From Clostridiales bacterium (GTDB lineage Bacteria > Bacillota > Clostridia > Lachnospirales > WQUN01): a stretch of 43,930 nucleotides of DNA. The notes beneath the pieces were generated by a model, which was not told where the DNA came from, made no database searches, and worked only from the letters and a program-made list of their open reading frames with translations. Shown one piece after another: positions 1 to 9,577 of this stretch. The DNA lies in the NCBI GenBank assembly GCA_031263155.1, contig JAISGK010000038.1, positions 1-43,930 of the forward strand, given 5' to 3'. A program made the position numbers and the translations under genes. The stretch's first letter is position 1. Each line of letters begins with the position of its first letter.

Positions 1-76
1 CGCTCCCCCCCCGCTCGCCATCACCCCCTGAGCCGCCGAGCCCCCCTGCCGCTGGGGGGGGGCCGCGGCCCCCCAG
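1..76. other. G/C homopolymer-rich low-complexity edge
   Basis: The first 76 bases are almost only runs of C and G, including a palindromic stretch of G10, CCGCGG and C6. They contrast sharply with the AT-leaning coding sequence that follows. The reading frame of the downstream gene meets a stop at 29-31. The segment could be an assembly or sequencing artefact at a contig end, or a real unstable GC tract. No gene is visible in it. Confidence 0.5.
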
Positions 77-1549
77 TGTAGAGAGTTTATAGGTGAAATT
101 CCGGATACCATTCTCTATAGCCAAGCCGGTTCTTATTTTGAATACGCATTCCCCGGATATTTCGAGGACAGGGGTTATAAAGGCGATGTCTATTGTGAAA
201 ATACTGATGATTTGAATTATCCGTTACTCCATAACCCCATCCGTTTGCTTAGGGATAAACGTATGCCAATTTTTAAAAAGCGCAGTTTTTTTCATCATTA
301 TACGGATGTATTAAACAATACCCTGGGTGAAGCAGCGGTTGAATTACTTAAGTTTCTGAAAGAGGAAACCAATTATGATACAGACCTGATTTGGAAGTCC
401 GTTATCAGGACGCGTGCCCTTTCGGATTTGGTTCGATGCGCACAATTAAATAGAGTTCTGCCACGCAACTTTCTCACGAACAAGGTTACAATGAGTGAAC
501 AAAAAGTTGGACTTGTGTTTCATATGTATTATGAAAACTTATTTGATGAGAATATTTCTTTTGTTCTTAATTTTCCATCAAACGCCGATATTTTTATTAC
601 AACCAATTCGGATGCAAAAAAAAACGCAATAAAAAACAAACTTGCAAAAATCGGTCGCGAGGCAAATATAATCACTATTGAGAACCGAGGATGTGATGTT
701 TCGAGCCTACTTGTTGGCGCAACCGACTTTGTATTTAATTATGACCTAATCTGCTTTATGCATGACAAGAAGCCTTCACATGTTTCACCGCCCAGCGTAG
801 ATCGTTCGTGGTCATACAAGCTTAATGAGAATATGGTCGCCACAAAAGAATTTGTTGCAAATGTTATTGACTTATTTGCAAGAGAAAAATGGCTCGGGAT
901 GGCTTTCCCGACAGCGCCGAATCATAGCATGTACTCATCTTATATTGGCGATGGCTGGAGCGGCAATTACCAAAACACAGAACGCTTGCTTAAGGATTTT
1001 GGAATAAATGTTAAAATAAATGAACATTCACTTTGTGTGGCTCCACTCGGTACTTGCTTTTGGTTTCGCCCGATTACGCTCAAAAAACTGTATATGGGCT
1101 ACAACGGAAAAGGTTGGTCATATAGAGATTTTCCCCGAGAACCCAACCAAACAGAGCAGACCATTTTGCACGCAATAGAGCGTGCGTATGCCTATTTTGC
1201 GCAAGATGCGGGTTATTACCCTGTGTATCTATATAACGATAAGTTCACCGAAATTGAGCTAACAAATCTGGAATTCTGCAAAGTCGGATCACAAGACATG
1301 CGCAATTGGATGGACCTTTTGGTTCTGAATGCTCTAGGGTATATGCCGAACACCAATGAGCCGACCGTTCAAATTACGGAATGCACACCACCTGATGGTT
1401 TAACCGCCTATCGTCAAATTACTATAAATTACGGCGTCAGACACGCGCTGAAAATGCTTGCCATTGCCTTGCGTATTAAGTTTCCGCATATGTGGGGCGC
1501 GCTACTGCCGTTTAGACGTATGGCAAAGTTGATGTTGAGGGTGGAGTAA
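77..1549 (+). CDS. RgpF-like rhamnan/polysaccharide glycosyltransferase, C-terminal part
   Basis: The frame is open from about 32 to the TAA at 1547-1549 and encodes about 490 residues. The first ATG/GTG/TTG-type codon in frame is the TTG at 212, which has no ribosome binding site and lies inside evident coding sequence. I therefore treat the gene as 5'-truncated by the odd GC edge. The segments VGLVFHMYYENLFDE, ENRGCDVSSLL, ICFMHDKKPS and GTCFWFRP resemble the rhamnan-synthesis protein F family (PF05045), whose members build or decorate rhamnose-rich wall polysaccharides in the cytoplasm. This fits the surface-glycan genes downstream. The family call rests on motif recognition; the exact sugar is unknown. 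Confidence 0.7.
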   Translation, partial: CREFIGEIPDTILYSQAGSYFEYAFPGYFEDRGYKGDVYCENTDDLNYPLLHNPIRLLRDKRMPIFKKRSFFHHYTDVLNNTLGEAAVELLKFLKEETNYDTDLIWKSVIRTRALSDLVRCAQLNRVLPRNFLTNKVTMSEQKVGLVFHMYYENLFDENISFVLNFPSNADIFITTNSDAKKNAIKNKLAKIGREANIITIENRGCDVSSLLVGATDFVFNYDLICFMHDKKPSHVSPPSVDRSWSYKLNENMVATKEFVANVIDLFAREKWLGMAFPTAPNHSMYSSYIGDGWSGNYQNTERLLKDFGINVKINEHSLCVAPLGTCFWFRPITLKKLYMGYNGKGWSYRDFPREPNQTEQTILHAIERAYAYFAQDAGYYPVYLYNDKFTEIELTNLEFCKVGSQDMRNWMDLLVLNALGYMPNTNEPTVQITECTPPDGLTAYRQITINYGVRHALKMLAIALRIKFPHMWGALLPFRRMAKLMLRVE

Positions 1550-1551
1550 TT

Positions 1552-1644
1552 GCTCTGGCTATAGGCTTTTTGCGTGAGCAGAAACCGCAGTACGCTAAAC
1601 TTATACTGTGGCTTAAGGTTAAGTCAATAGAAAACCACGGATAG
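1552..1644 (+). pseudogene. Coding-like remnant downstream of the RgpF-like gene
   Basis: A frame different from the preceding gene reads ALAIGFLREQKPQYAKL and continues to a TAG at 1642-1644. It has protein-like composition but no start codon or ribosome binding site. It could be the tail of a decayed gene or the true C-terminus of the upstream protein after a frameshift. I cannot name it. Confidence 0.25.
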
Positions 1645-1716
1645 GCATAAATTGTTATCGATTCCTAATTTATCACGCGCTATGCATTATGCTTGAGCAC
1701 CATTTGGGGGGCAGCG

Positions 1717-2223
1717 ATGAATAAGGCTATATTTTTGGACCGCGATGGCGTAATTAATGAGGATGGCGGGTATATATACAAGCCGGAGGATTTTCACTTC
1801 AAGGATGGCATATTCGATTTCTGCCGCGCTGCGGGGGATAAGGGCTATCTGCTTATAGTCTGCACAAACCAATCCGGCATAGCTCGGGGGTATTATACAG
1901 AAGAGGAGTACCTTGCTCTTAATGACTGGATGCTTGAGGAATTTAAAAAGTATGGCGTCCGTATAGCAAAAACCTATTGCTGCCCTGATTACCCGGATTC
2001 TCCCGACCGCAAGCCAAACTCAGGTATGCTGCTGAAAGCAAAGATGGAATTTGATATTGATATGGCAGGCTCAATAATAATCGGGGATAAAGCAAGCGAC
2101 ATTGAGGCAGGGCGCGGCGCTGAAGTGGGCAAGCTGATATATTTGCAGAGCAGCTACGATAAGCCAAATGGCGCAGATTTTGAAATTATTATTTCTATTA
2201 TGGAGGTTGTGAAATTCTTATGA
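1717..2223 (+). CDS. gmhB: HAD-superfamily phosphatase, GmhB/HisB-N type
   Basis: The protein has 168 residues from the ATG at 1717, which follows a G-rich ribosome binding site; a TTG at 1693 in the same frame is less likely. It opens with the HAD motif DRDGVINED, whose two Asp are nucleophile and acid/base. It then has [20 protein letters not shown] and the Asp-rich motif [11 protein letters not shown]. These are typical of D-glycero-D-manno-heptose-1,7-bisphosphate 7-phosphatase and histidinol-phosphate phosphatase. The zinc-binding loop is shortened: Cys-Cys-Pro is present but the later Cys pair before RKP is missing. Family relatives act on sugar bisphosphates for nucleotide-heptose synthesis, which would suit this island. 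A second degenerate copy of the 3' end lies at 2683-2807. Confidence 0.75.
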   Translation: MNKAIFLDRDGVINEDGGYIYKPEDFHFKDGIFDFCRAAGDKGYLLIVCTNQSGIARGYYTEEEYLALNDWMLEEFKKYGVRIAKTYCCPDYPDSPDRKPNSGMLLKAKMEFDIDMAGSIIIGDKASDIEAGRGAEVGKLIYLQSSYDKPNGADFEIIISIMEVVKFL

Positions 2224-2389
2224 TGAATAAAGGGTTAAGGTGAGGGTGATGTGTTTGCCGTCAAACGCGGCATTAACAACGGCTCCTTGGCAAGTGATGG
2301 ACACAGTGAAAATACTGCAAGTGTCGTGTGTCATTTGAGTTTCAAAGAAGTGTGTTGTTTGAGGGTAAGTTGTTTGGGTCCCAAAATAT

Positions 2390-2418
2390 TTGACATAAAC
2401 TTCACACCATGGTATTAT
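2390..2418 (+). promoter_or_regulatory. SigA-type promoter upstream of yfhO-like gene
   Basis: TTGACA at 2390-2395, a 17-base spacer and TATTAT at 2413-2418 form a near-consensus housekeeping promoter. A transcript from about 2425 would carry a leader of some 380 bases before the YfhO-like gene, including the palindromes at 2481-2643. The rest of the 2224-2480 gap shows no convincing gene. Confidence 0.55.
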
Positions 2419-2480
2419 TGTCGCAATTTTCAGGTAATTAGACAGAACGATATTATTTACTCAATTTATAGTATTTATAC

Positions 2481-2643
2481 AATTCCCATGTAACCGTTTA
2501 TTAAAACTGTTACATGGGAATTTTTATGCCCAAATAGCCAGGGCTTTTAATCCTATGATAGTAAGTTCATTTAAAACTAAATAAATACACCTCGGATAAA
2601 TCTTTTGATATCAGGCGTTCAAGCCCATGTAACAGTTTTAATA
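2481..2643 (+). repeat. Overlapping palindromes with two mutually exclusive pairings
   Basis: Positions 2481-2494 and 2509-2522 are a perfect 14-bp inverted repeat followed by five T residues, so this can be a terminator-like hairpin. Positions 2499-2518 are also the exact reverse complement of 2624-2643 (20 bp). The arm 2509-2518 can therefore pair either upstream or downstream, but not both. A weaker hairpin (ATGTAAC with GTTACAT) follows at about 2627-2655. This could be a small palindromic mobile repeat or a transcription-attenuation leader for the gene at 2804. Confidence 0.55.
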
Positions 2644-2682
2644 TTGTGTTACATAGAACTCGCGAATAAATACCTCATCGAA

Positions 2683-2807
2683 GATAAAGCAAGCGACATA
2701 GAAAAAGGACGCAGCGGGCAAGCTGACAATTTATAGAGCAGTACGGAAAACCGAATGGCGCTGATTGCTAAATTATTATTTCTATGGAGGCCGTAAAATT
2801 CTTATGA
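2683..2807 (+). pseudogene. Degenerate duplicate of the gmhB 3' end
   Basis: This stretch matches 2086-2226 of the upstream HAD phosphatase gene with small deletions. It shares GATAAAGCAAGCGACAT at its start and ends in AAATTCTTATGAT. It carries internal frame breaks and cannot encode the phosphatase domain. Its final TTATGA supplies both the old stop and the ATG of the YfhO-like gene. This suggests that gmhB and yfhO once overlapped by ATGA and were later separated by an insertion or tandem duplication. Confidence 0.75.
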
Positions 2808-5557
2808 TAAGCAAAGGTTTTAGAGCGCAGGCTTATGACTGGTTTGAGCGCAATCAGATGCTGTGTTGGTGCGCTGGGATTTGCTTTGCGCTGGCCGTGG
2901 TGGTGTATTGGGAGTTTATACTAAATGGGGTAGGTATTATATATGGGCAATATGATGGAATTTCAACCTTATCATTTGTTACAGAACAACATAGATTGCT
3001 ATTTGTTGAGGGTTTGCCTCAGTGGGATTTTAGTTTATCTATTGGAGGAAATAATTTTTTAGGCTTGCACGATATTTTTGAATTTATTCCAATCGTAATT
3101 GGGTACGGGATAGGAACTATTTTCACGTTGTTACAGTTGTTGAAAATCGTCTTGTCCGGGGTATTCTTTTTTTCTTATCTTAAAAAAGTAAGAATTACCC
3201 AGTACACTTGTCTCCTTGGTGGAGTAGCTTATGCCTTTTCCGAGATAATTCTGATTCGTGGATTTTGGGCACACTATGCAACAGAGGTCTGCCTGTTCGC
3301 CATGTTACTTTATGCGAGCGAAAGATTTTTCCAAGATGGTAGGTGGGGATTGCTCATAGTCGCACTTACATTCAGCTTTCGTTCACCAATAAACATGTAT
3401 TTATATGCTACATTGTTGCTTGCGTATGCAATAGTTCGATTTTATATCCCCAATGGTATCTCAAAAAAGATATATGTATATTTACTTAAATGTGCAGGAC
3501 TATTTTGTTGCTCGCTATTGGCCTCATCGTTTTTTACATTTCCTTTGATTCGCGGTATGTTGCAATCTCACCGCTTTGATAGCGAGCTATCAAAGGTGGG
3601 CGCGGTTTTTACAGGATCACTTTCAATTAAAATGATAGTTGAAAAGATATTCGGTCTCTACTCCCTGGAAATACTCGGTAATGCGACAGGGAGCTATCCT
3701 GGGTTATGGTCTAGTCCTTTAGTCGCACCAATGCTCTCCGCAGGGTTATTCTGTTTAATAGGTCTAGTTTTTGCTATTTACTATTCTAAGGGAAGGATTA
3801 GAAGCGTATTCGCCTTTCTCGTGATTGGAATTTCTTGTTACATCCTTTTCCCACATGTCTCAAAACTGCTTGCAGCTAATGTCAGAGGAGAATACCGCTT
3901 TACTTCTCTTAGCGTTCAAACACTAATCCTTGTAATGGCAGTCTATGGATTAGAAAATCATTTTCAACATTGTAGCTTAAGTAAAGCTAAAGTCATGCTT
4001 GCTGGAGTGATTGCATTATTACCGTTAATTGTAGGGATTGTGGCAAATGCGATTTATTCATATTACAAAATCAGCAATAGATACATCGTTATTTGCTCTG
4101 TAATCTCGGTGCTATTTGTGGTTGTGTGTTTGTTTAGCCGTAATTTGAGTATTAGAACTTCATCATTTATATGTATTGGCTTGCTATTTTTTCAAATAAT
4201 TACTGTGACAACCGCATCTTTTCAGAAAGTGTATGATTTTGCGGCAAACGCAAAATTTGCTGTTTTCAAACAAAGTGAACGCGCACTAAGCAATCTTGGA
4301 AAAATCAGTGTTGCTGATGAAAATTTGTTCTATAGGATAAGCGAAGGTAATACTATCGATGGCAGAGTCCGCGATCTGCAACAGCTTGTCGGCTATCCCG
4401 GTGTACATTATGTTTTTGATAATAATTCATTCGCTGTTTCAGGCGAATTGTTTGAGTTTTTAAGTTTAATTGATTCTGCCGGGAATGTTCCATATAGATA
4501 TAATTCGCTCAATTCCTTTCTTGGCGTAAAGTACCTTTTCGGCGACTTGCCTGACATTTACGGCTACGCGCCACTACGCGGCACAGAGGGAATTACCATT
4601 AACACCCTCGCCCTGCCACTTGGCTTCACCTACGACAAATACTCTCGTGAGGAGGACTTTGCCACGCTTGATGTATCCAACCGTCAGCTTGCGCTCTTGG
4701 ATTCCGTTATCATTGGTGATGGCGATAACACGGGAGGTCTTGCGCCAGATGTTGTAGATCCTGTTGAAAAGCGATACATCGAAATACCCACCCAAATGCT
4801 GCGTTACAACAACCTGAATATAATAACAGAGATAACAGAAGACTCCATTACCTACGACACCACTCTGTCGGACAGTTACACGAATGTAGATCCGTTTATA
4901 ACCTATTCCGCGCCGGGTTCGGAGAGCGGCGAGCCCGTCAGCTATGCCGTGACCTTTGATATAGACGCAAGCGTATCAGGTACGGGCGTGATCATGACAG
5001 ATTGGCTGGGTTGGCCGGAGGTTGAAACCAATTCAACGTCATTTAACATCTCTGAAGGCAAGAAGTCGTATTCAATTATGCACTCAGGCGTAATGGAGCC
5101 GGAGCTCCGCTTAGACATACCCGAACACGAGGAAGGCACATTCACAGTTTCTAACGTGCGGTTGTATGACGCATCGGCGTACAACCTAGTCTATGAAGAG
5201 CTTATAACCGAACGCAGGGCGGAAACCTTTGAGTTGGAAAAATTCAGCAACAACGACTTTGGCGGAGCAATTACCACTACAGGCGATAAGTTCCTTATGG
5301 TATCCGTACCATATGATAAGGGTTGGACTTGCTACGTTGATGGTGTTAAGACGCCGCTTGTTAAGGCTAATATTGCGTTTCAGGGCGTGCATCTCACGGA
5401 GGGTACGCATTACGTGGAGTGGAAGTATCATACGCCATATCTGTACATATCGCTAACAATCACGCTTGTGTCAATAGGGTTGTTTATTTACCTACATATT
5501 AAGCGCAAAAACGTCTTCTCCCTTGATTTTCTTCGTGAGGATGCGCCAAAAGAATGA
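2804..5557 (+). CDS. yfhO: YfhO-family multispanning membrane glycosylation protein
   Basis: From the ATG at 2804 the product has 917 residues. This ATG sits in an ATGA overlap with the gmhB remnant and has GGAGG at 2786-2790. An N-terminal helix is followed by about a dozen hydrophobic segments up to about residue 475. A large, probably extracytoplasmic C-terminal region comes next, then a last membrane helix (YISLTITLVSIGLFIYL) and a basic tail. The segments GWTCYVDGV, ANIAFQGVHL and GTHYVEWKY are typical of the YfhO family (PF09586). In Bacillus, YfhO is the GT-C-like partner of a CsbB-type lipid-linked sugar synthase in lipoteichoic-acid glycosylation. A CsbB/GtrB-type gene lies immediately downstream, which supports that role here. 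The acceptor is unknown. Confidence 0.8.
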   Translation: MISKGFRAQAYDWFERNQMLCWCAGICFALAVVVYWEFILNGVGIIYGQYDGISTLSFVTEQHRLLFVEGLPQWDFSLSIGGNNFLGLHDIFEFIPIVIGYGIGTIFTLLQLLKIVLSGVFFFSYLKKVRITQYTCLLGGVAYAFSEIILIRGFWAHYATEVCLFAMLLYASERFFQDGRWGLLIVALTFSFRSPINMYLYATLLLAYAIVRFYIPNGISKKIYVYLLKCAGLFCCSLLASSFFTFPLIRGMLQSHRFDSELSKVGAVFTGSLSIKMIVEKIFGLYSLEILGNATGSYPGLWSSPLVAPMLSAGLFCLIGLVFAIYYSKGRIRSVFAFLVIGISCYILFPHVSKLLAANVRGEYRFTSLSVQTLILVMAVYGLENHFQHCSLSKAKVMLAGVIALLPLIVGIVANAIYSYYKISNRYIVICSVISVLFVVVCLFSRNLSIRTSSFICIGLLFFQIITVTTASFQKVYDFAANAKFAVFKQSERALSNLGKISVADENLFYRISEGNTIDGRVRDLQQLVGYPGVHYVFDNNSFAVSGELFEFLSLIDSAGNVPYRYNSLNSFLGVKYLFGDLPDIYGYAPLRGTEGITINTLALPLGFTYDKYSREEDFATLDVSNRQLALLDSVIIGDGDNTGGLAPDVVDPVEKRYIEIPTQMLRYNNLNIITEITEDSITYDTTLSDSYTNVDPFITYSAPGSESGEPVSYAVTFDIDASVSGTGVIMTDWLGWPEVETNSTSFNISEGKKSYSIMHSGVMEPELRLDIPEHEEGTFTVSNVRLYDASAYNLVYEELITERRAETFELEKFSNNDFGGAITTTGDKFLMVSVPYDKGWTCYVDGVKTPLVKANIAFQGVHLTEGTHYVEWKYHTPYLYISLTITLVSIGLFIYLHIKRKNVFSLDFLREDAPKE

Positions 5558-5609
5558 CTACAAGTATATGGTGCATTGGGGATATTTTCTTGAGATTGGA
5601 GAATTGCAA

Positions 5610-5660
5610 GTGAAAATACTTTGCGTCAACTACGAATACTGGTGGTGTGGGGCTCAATAA
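5610..5660 (+). pseudogene. N-terminal stub of a GT4-type glycosyltransferase
   Basis: A GTG at 5610, preceded by GGAG at 5597-5600, opens a 16-codon frame reading VKILCVNYEYWWCGAQ before a TAA. The first ten residues look like the usual start of family-4 glycosyltransferases. Just downstream, in another frame, EQMMKEYVALDHELSLL resembles the C-terminal helix of the same family. The two pieces suggest an old gene reduced by an internal deletion. The match is by eye only. Confidence 0.35.
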
Positions 5661-5727
5661 AGAACAGATGATGAAAGAGTACGTTGCGCTAGACCACGAG
5701 TTGTCGCTTTTAAGAGGAGATAGTGCT

Positions 5728-6726
5728 ATGACACAATCGACCAGCCAACCAACACTAACGCTTGTCATCCCGTTTTTTAATGAAGAGGAATCGTTAAGCG
5801 AACTCTATTCCTCCATAAAAGAAGTGATGGAGGCAAATGACTATACTTACGAGTTGGTATTCGTTGACGATGGTTCCACCGATCAATCCGCACATGTAGC
5901 ACAAGAGTTTGTTAAGTCCGACGGGGCGGTCAAGCTGATCAAATTTAGACGCAACTTTGGCAAAGCCGCCGCTTTGCAGGCGGGATTCAAGATTTGCCAC
6001 AGCGAGTACGTTGTCACTATGGACGCCGATTTGCAGGACGACCCCAACGAAATTCCAAGGCTTATCGGAAAACTGCAAGAAGGTTACGATGTTGTTTCTG
6101 GGTGGAAGCTCAACCGCCTCGACCCTTTGGAGAAACGCCTGCCTTCCAAACTTTTCAACAAAGTCACCTCTTCACTTTCAGGTGTAAAGCTACATGACTT
6201 TAACTGCGGTTTTAAGGCTTACAGGCGTATTGTCATTGAAACGATAGACGTTTATGGGGAATTGCACAGATACATCCCGGTACTGGCAAGCCGCTATGGT
6301 TTCCGTATAGCGGAAATCCCCGTATACCACAAAGCCCGCAAACATGGCAAATCAAAATATGGCATAGAGCGATATTTGCGCGGGCTGTTCGACTCCATAA
6401 GCGTTACGTTTGTGTCAAGGTATTCCACAAAGCCTATGTACATATTTGGAAGGGTCGGCTTATTCCTCTCGCTGGCGGGGTTTATTATTTGCGCATACCT
6501 GGCAGTTATCCATTTTATGGGTGAAGTAGTAGGGCAAAGACCTTTATTGCTGTTAGGCGTGTTATGCCTAATACTGGGCGTTCAGTTTTTCTCATTTGGT
6601 CTAATAGGTGATATGCTTACAAATATCAGCTTTAGGCGCAATTACAGCGATGCACATATACTCGAAATTTTCTCAAACACAAACGTCGATCTGCAAAAGT
6701 CAGATGATACACATTTGCGTGCATAA
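5728..6726 (+). CDS. Polyprenyl-phosphate glycosyltransferase, GtrB/CsbB type (GT2)
   Basis: The ATG at 5728 is chosen because AGAGGAG lies eight bases upstream; the frame extends to 5647 without another good start. The 332-residue protein has a GT2 domain with LVIPFFNEEES near residue 12, VFVDDGSTD near 44-52, RRNFGKAAALQAGF near 74 and the DxD-type motif MDADLQDDP near 98-106. Two membrane helices follow at about 240-265 and 275-300. This layout is that of GtrB, CsbB and dolichyl-phosphate mannose synthase-like enzymes, which load a sugar onto undecaprenyl phosphate at the inner membrane face. The YfhO-like and second GT-C-like proteins are plausible users of that lipid-linked sugar. The sugar is not predictable. 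Confidence 0.85.
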   Translation: MTQSTSQPTLTLVIPFFNEEESLSELYSSIKEVMEANDYTYELVFVDDGSTDQSAHVAQEFVKSDGAVKLIKFRRNFGKAAALQAGFKICHSEYVVTMDADLQDDPNEIPRLIGKLQEGYDVVSGWKLNRLDPLEKRLPSKLFNKVTSSLSGVKLHDFNCGFKAYRRIVIETIDVYGELHRYIPVLASRYGFRIAEIPVYHKARKHGKSKYGIERYLRGLFDSISVTFVSRYSTKPMYIFGRVGLFLSLAGFIICAYLAVIHFMGEVVGQRPLLLLGVLCLILGVQFFSFGLIGDMLTNISFRRNYSDAHILEIFSNTNVDLQKSDDTHLRA

Positions 6727-6761
6727 GGGTTAATTTTTAGGTTAAAAAGGTGGTATGGCTT

Positions 6762-7439
<678 letters not shown>

Positions 7440-7554
7440 TCCTTGGTAATTCCTCAAATAGGAGGTCGTCATGTATAAATAGTTTATGTGTTGTGGATAT
7501 ACACTCTGGTGTTGCTATAGAGGACATATCTGACACCACAGATTGAGAGGATTT

Positions 7555-9489
7555 ATGATTCATATAGTGGCGTTTATAGTTTTAGTAGTTCCTGGGTTAA
7601 TTGCCGCTCGGTTACACGGAGTAAAAAAGATTAGTGGAGATAACTGGCAGGCCGCACTTTATACCTACCTTTGTTATACCCTATCTATAATATCCCTAAA
7701 CCTGGCGGTGACTTATGCCATGTACGTTGTCTCTACTGGTAGCCTCTGGCCTAGTGTAACGTTAGTAACCGCATTTACATCTCTTGCGTTTTTATTTAAG
7801 TGGCTTGTAATTAGTTTGGTAAGCGCATTTGGGTTGCCCCAGATTTGGAAGCGTTGGCAATTTATTTGGCAGTGCTTCCGCAGGAAGTTGACCGAATTTA
7901 AGGATCGCGGAAGAACTCTTCCTCAATTAAAGCTAGAAAAAGGCGCGATAGCTGTAATAATTACATTTGTTATTATATTTATTGTCGGAGTTTGTGTATT
8001 TAAAGACTATGGTATATCAGTAGACGAACCTGCGCAGCGAAACCACACGCGGATAGCCTTTAACACCATATACAAGCAAATATTCGACAGAGATTATTAC
8101 GAGGGTATTACTGATATAACCGAATATTCCGCCAGGTTTTATGGCACGGCCATCCAGATACCTCCCCTACTGATAGAAATCATCTTTAAGCTTAAGGACT
8201 CTAGGGATATATTCCTAGTTAAGCATTTTTACAGCTTTCTTCTGTATTTCGCAAGCCTCATATGTTTTTACTTTATCAACAAGCGATTTTTCAAATCAAG
8301 GCTCTTTGCAATCCTTGGGGTTTTGATGCTGTTTTTATACCCTCGGTTCTTTGGTAACTCGTTCTTTGACATCAAAAACTTAGCGTTCGCTAGTTTACTA
8401 ATAATTGCGCTGTATTTTATCCTAGTATTTCTTGAAAAACGTCAGTTTAGTTACGCCATACTTGCAGGATTTTTAGTGGCGCTTGCTACAAACAGCAGGT
8501 GGATTGCGTTGATGTTGGTTGGGGCAGTGGCCTTGGTAATACTGCTTGAAGTGCTTGTAGCCAAATCAGAAGTGCGGCATAGGCGCCTGTCGCTTTTACA
8601 TCTGTTGGTGTTTGCCGCTGTGTTTTTTATAAGCTTTATTCTGCTAACCCCCGCAAGTTGGGCAAATCCGTCAGGCTTTTTGGTCGAATATGTCAAAAGT
8701 TTCTCAAATGGCTGGGAGGCATGGGACGGCACCTTTGTTTTTAATGGTGAATTGATAAAGAAGGCGACAATGCCGCGTTACTATGTGCCAGTGTGGATGG
8801 GAATTACAATACCCATATGCTATTTATTACTTAGCGCCATAGGTATTGTATCGGTTGTTAAACGTGCCTTAACCGGCGGCATAAAAGCGGGCTTTTTGTC
8901 GCATTTATACGAGCTTGTTCCGCTAGGGATGTTTCTGATCCCGGTTTTGGCCACAGTACTAAAGCGAGGGCTTTTATATATTGAGTGGAGGCATCTTTTC
9001 TTTTGTTATCCACTTCTGATGATTTTGGCGTTGTTTGGCTTGCATTGGGTAATGGAGTATGGCGGGTGGAAGAAGTGGACGATGGTTGCGCTTGTAGTTT
9101 TAACCCTTTTAACTCAAGCCGGGTGGATTGTTAAAAACCATCCTTATGAAGTCGCCTACTTTAATGTAATAGGCAGGCAGGTGGCAGCAAAGTATGACCG
9201 CGATAGCTGGGGAGTCTGCACCTATCAGCTGTTGCAGTATTTGGCGGAGAATACCGAAGCAGTGCCAGCTAAAGTTAAAATAGGAATGGACAGACCAAGT
9301 TTAGGTATGCTCCCCAAACAGTTAAGGGAGAGAATAAAAACCGTCAGCGATATTGCAGAGGCCGAATACACCACCAGTTATTATAGGAACATTATTGGCA
9401 ACGCCCACGCCATTGAGGGCTTTGAAGAAATCTATACCATATGGGTAGATGGGTTTAAGATAGGCTCACTCTATAAAAGGATTAATTGA
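7555..9489 (+). CDS. GT-C-like multispanning membrane glycosyltransferase
   Basis: The ATG at 7555 has GAGAGG just upstream; an in-frame TTG at 7543 lies before that site. The 644-residue protein has an N-terminal pair of helices, a polar region near 105-130, and then about ten more membrane segments. The loop after the helix near 145-160 carries YGISVDEPAQ, an acidic first-loop motif like those of GT39/GT-C enzymes that use polyprenyl-phosphate sugars. A C-terminal NHPYEVAYFNVIG segment is also typical of this group. It probably transfers a lipid-linked sugar on the outer face, using the product of the GT2 enzyme upstream. The acceptor is unknown. It is not a close YfhO paralogue by eye. Confidence 0.7.
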   Translation: MIHIVAFIVLVVPGLIAARLHGVKKISGDNWQAALYTYLCYTLSIISLNLAVTYAMYVVSTGSLWPSVTLVTAFTSLAFLFKWLVISLVSAFGLPQIWKRWQFIWQCFRRKLTEFKDRGRTLPQLKLEKGAIAVIITFVIIFIVGVCVFKDYGISVDEPAQRNHTRIAFNTIYKQIFDRDYYEGITDITEYSARFYGTAIQIPPLLIEIIFKLKDSRDIFLVKHFYSFLLYFASLICFYFINKRFFKSRLFAILGVLMLFLYPRFFGNSFFDIKNLAFASLLIIALYFILVFLEKRQFSYAILAGFLVALATNSRWIALMLVGAVALVILLEVLVAKSEVRHRRLSLLHLLVFAAVFFISFILLTPASWANPSGFLVEYVKSFSNGWEAWDGTFVFNGELIKKATMPRYYVPVWMGITIPICYLLLSAIGIVSVVKRALTGGIKAGFLSHLYELVPLGMFLIPVLATVLKRGLLYIEWRHLFFCYPLLMILALFGLHWVMEYGGWKKWTMVALVVLTLLTQAGWIVKNHPYEVAYFNVIGRQVAAKYDRDSWGVCTYQLLQYLAENTEAVPAKVKIGMDRPSLGMLPKQLRERIKTVSDIAEAEYTTSYYRNIIGNAHAIEGFEEIYTIWVDGFKIGSLYKRIN

Positions 9490-9575
9490 CGGGGTGTGAA
9501 TACGATGACCCTATCCAAAGCAATCCGCAGGCGGTTAGCCGGGCACTGAGGAAATTAACGGCAGGAGATGAGTAA
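9486..9575 (+). pseudogene. Short coding-like fragment between GT-C and methyltransferase genes
   Basis: A TTG at 9486, overlapping the preceding stop, opens 29 codons that include GCEYDDPIQSNPQAVSRALR and end with TAA at 9573-9575. The composition is protein-like but there is no ribosome binding site. It may be the tail of a deleted gene. I do not recognise the family. Confidence 0.25.
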
Positions 9576-9577
9576 GG

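Noticed and set aside
212..1549. TTG at 212 as the start of the RgpF-like gene
   Set aside because: Clear in-frame coding sequence (YFEYAFPGYFEDRGYKGDVY) precedes it and there is no ribosome binding site.
2251..2493. 80-residue frame in the gmhB-yfhO gap
   Set aside because: It runs through the promoter and into the palindrome, has no homology I recognise and an unlikely Cys-rich composition.
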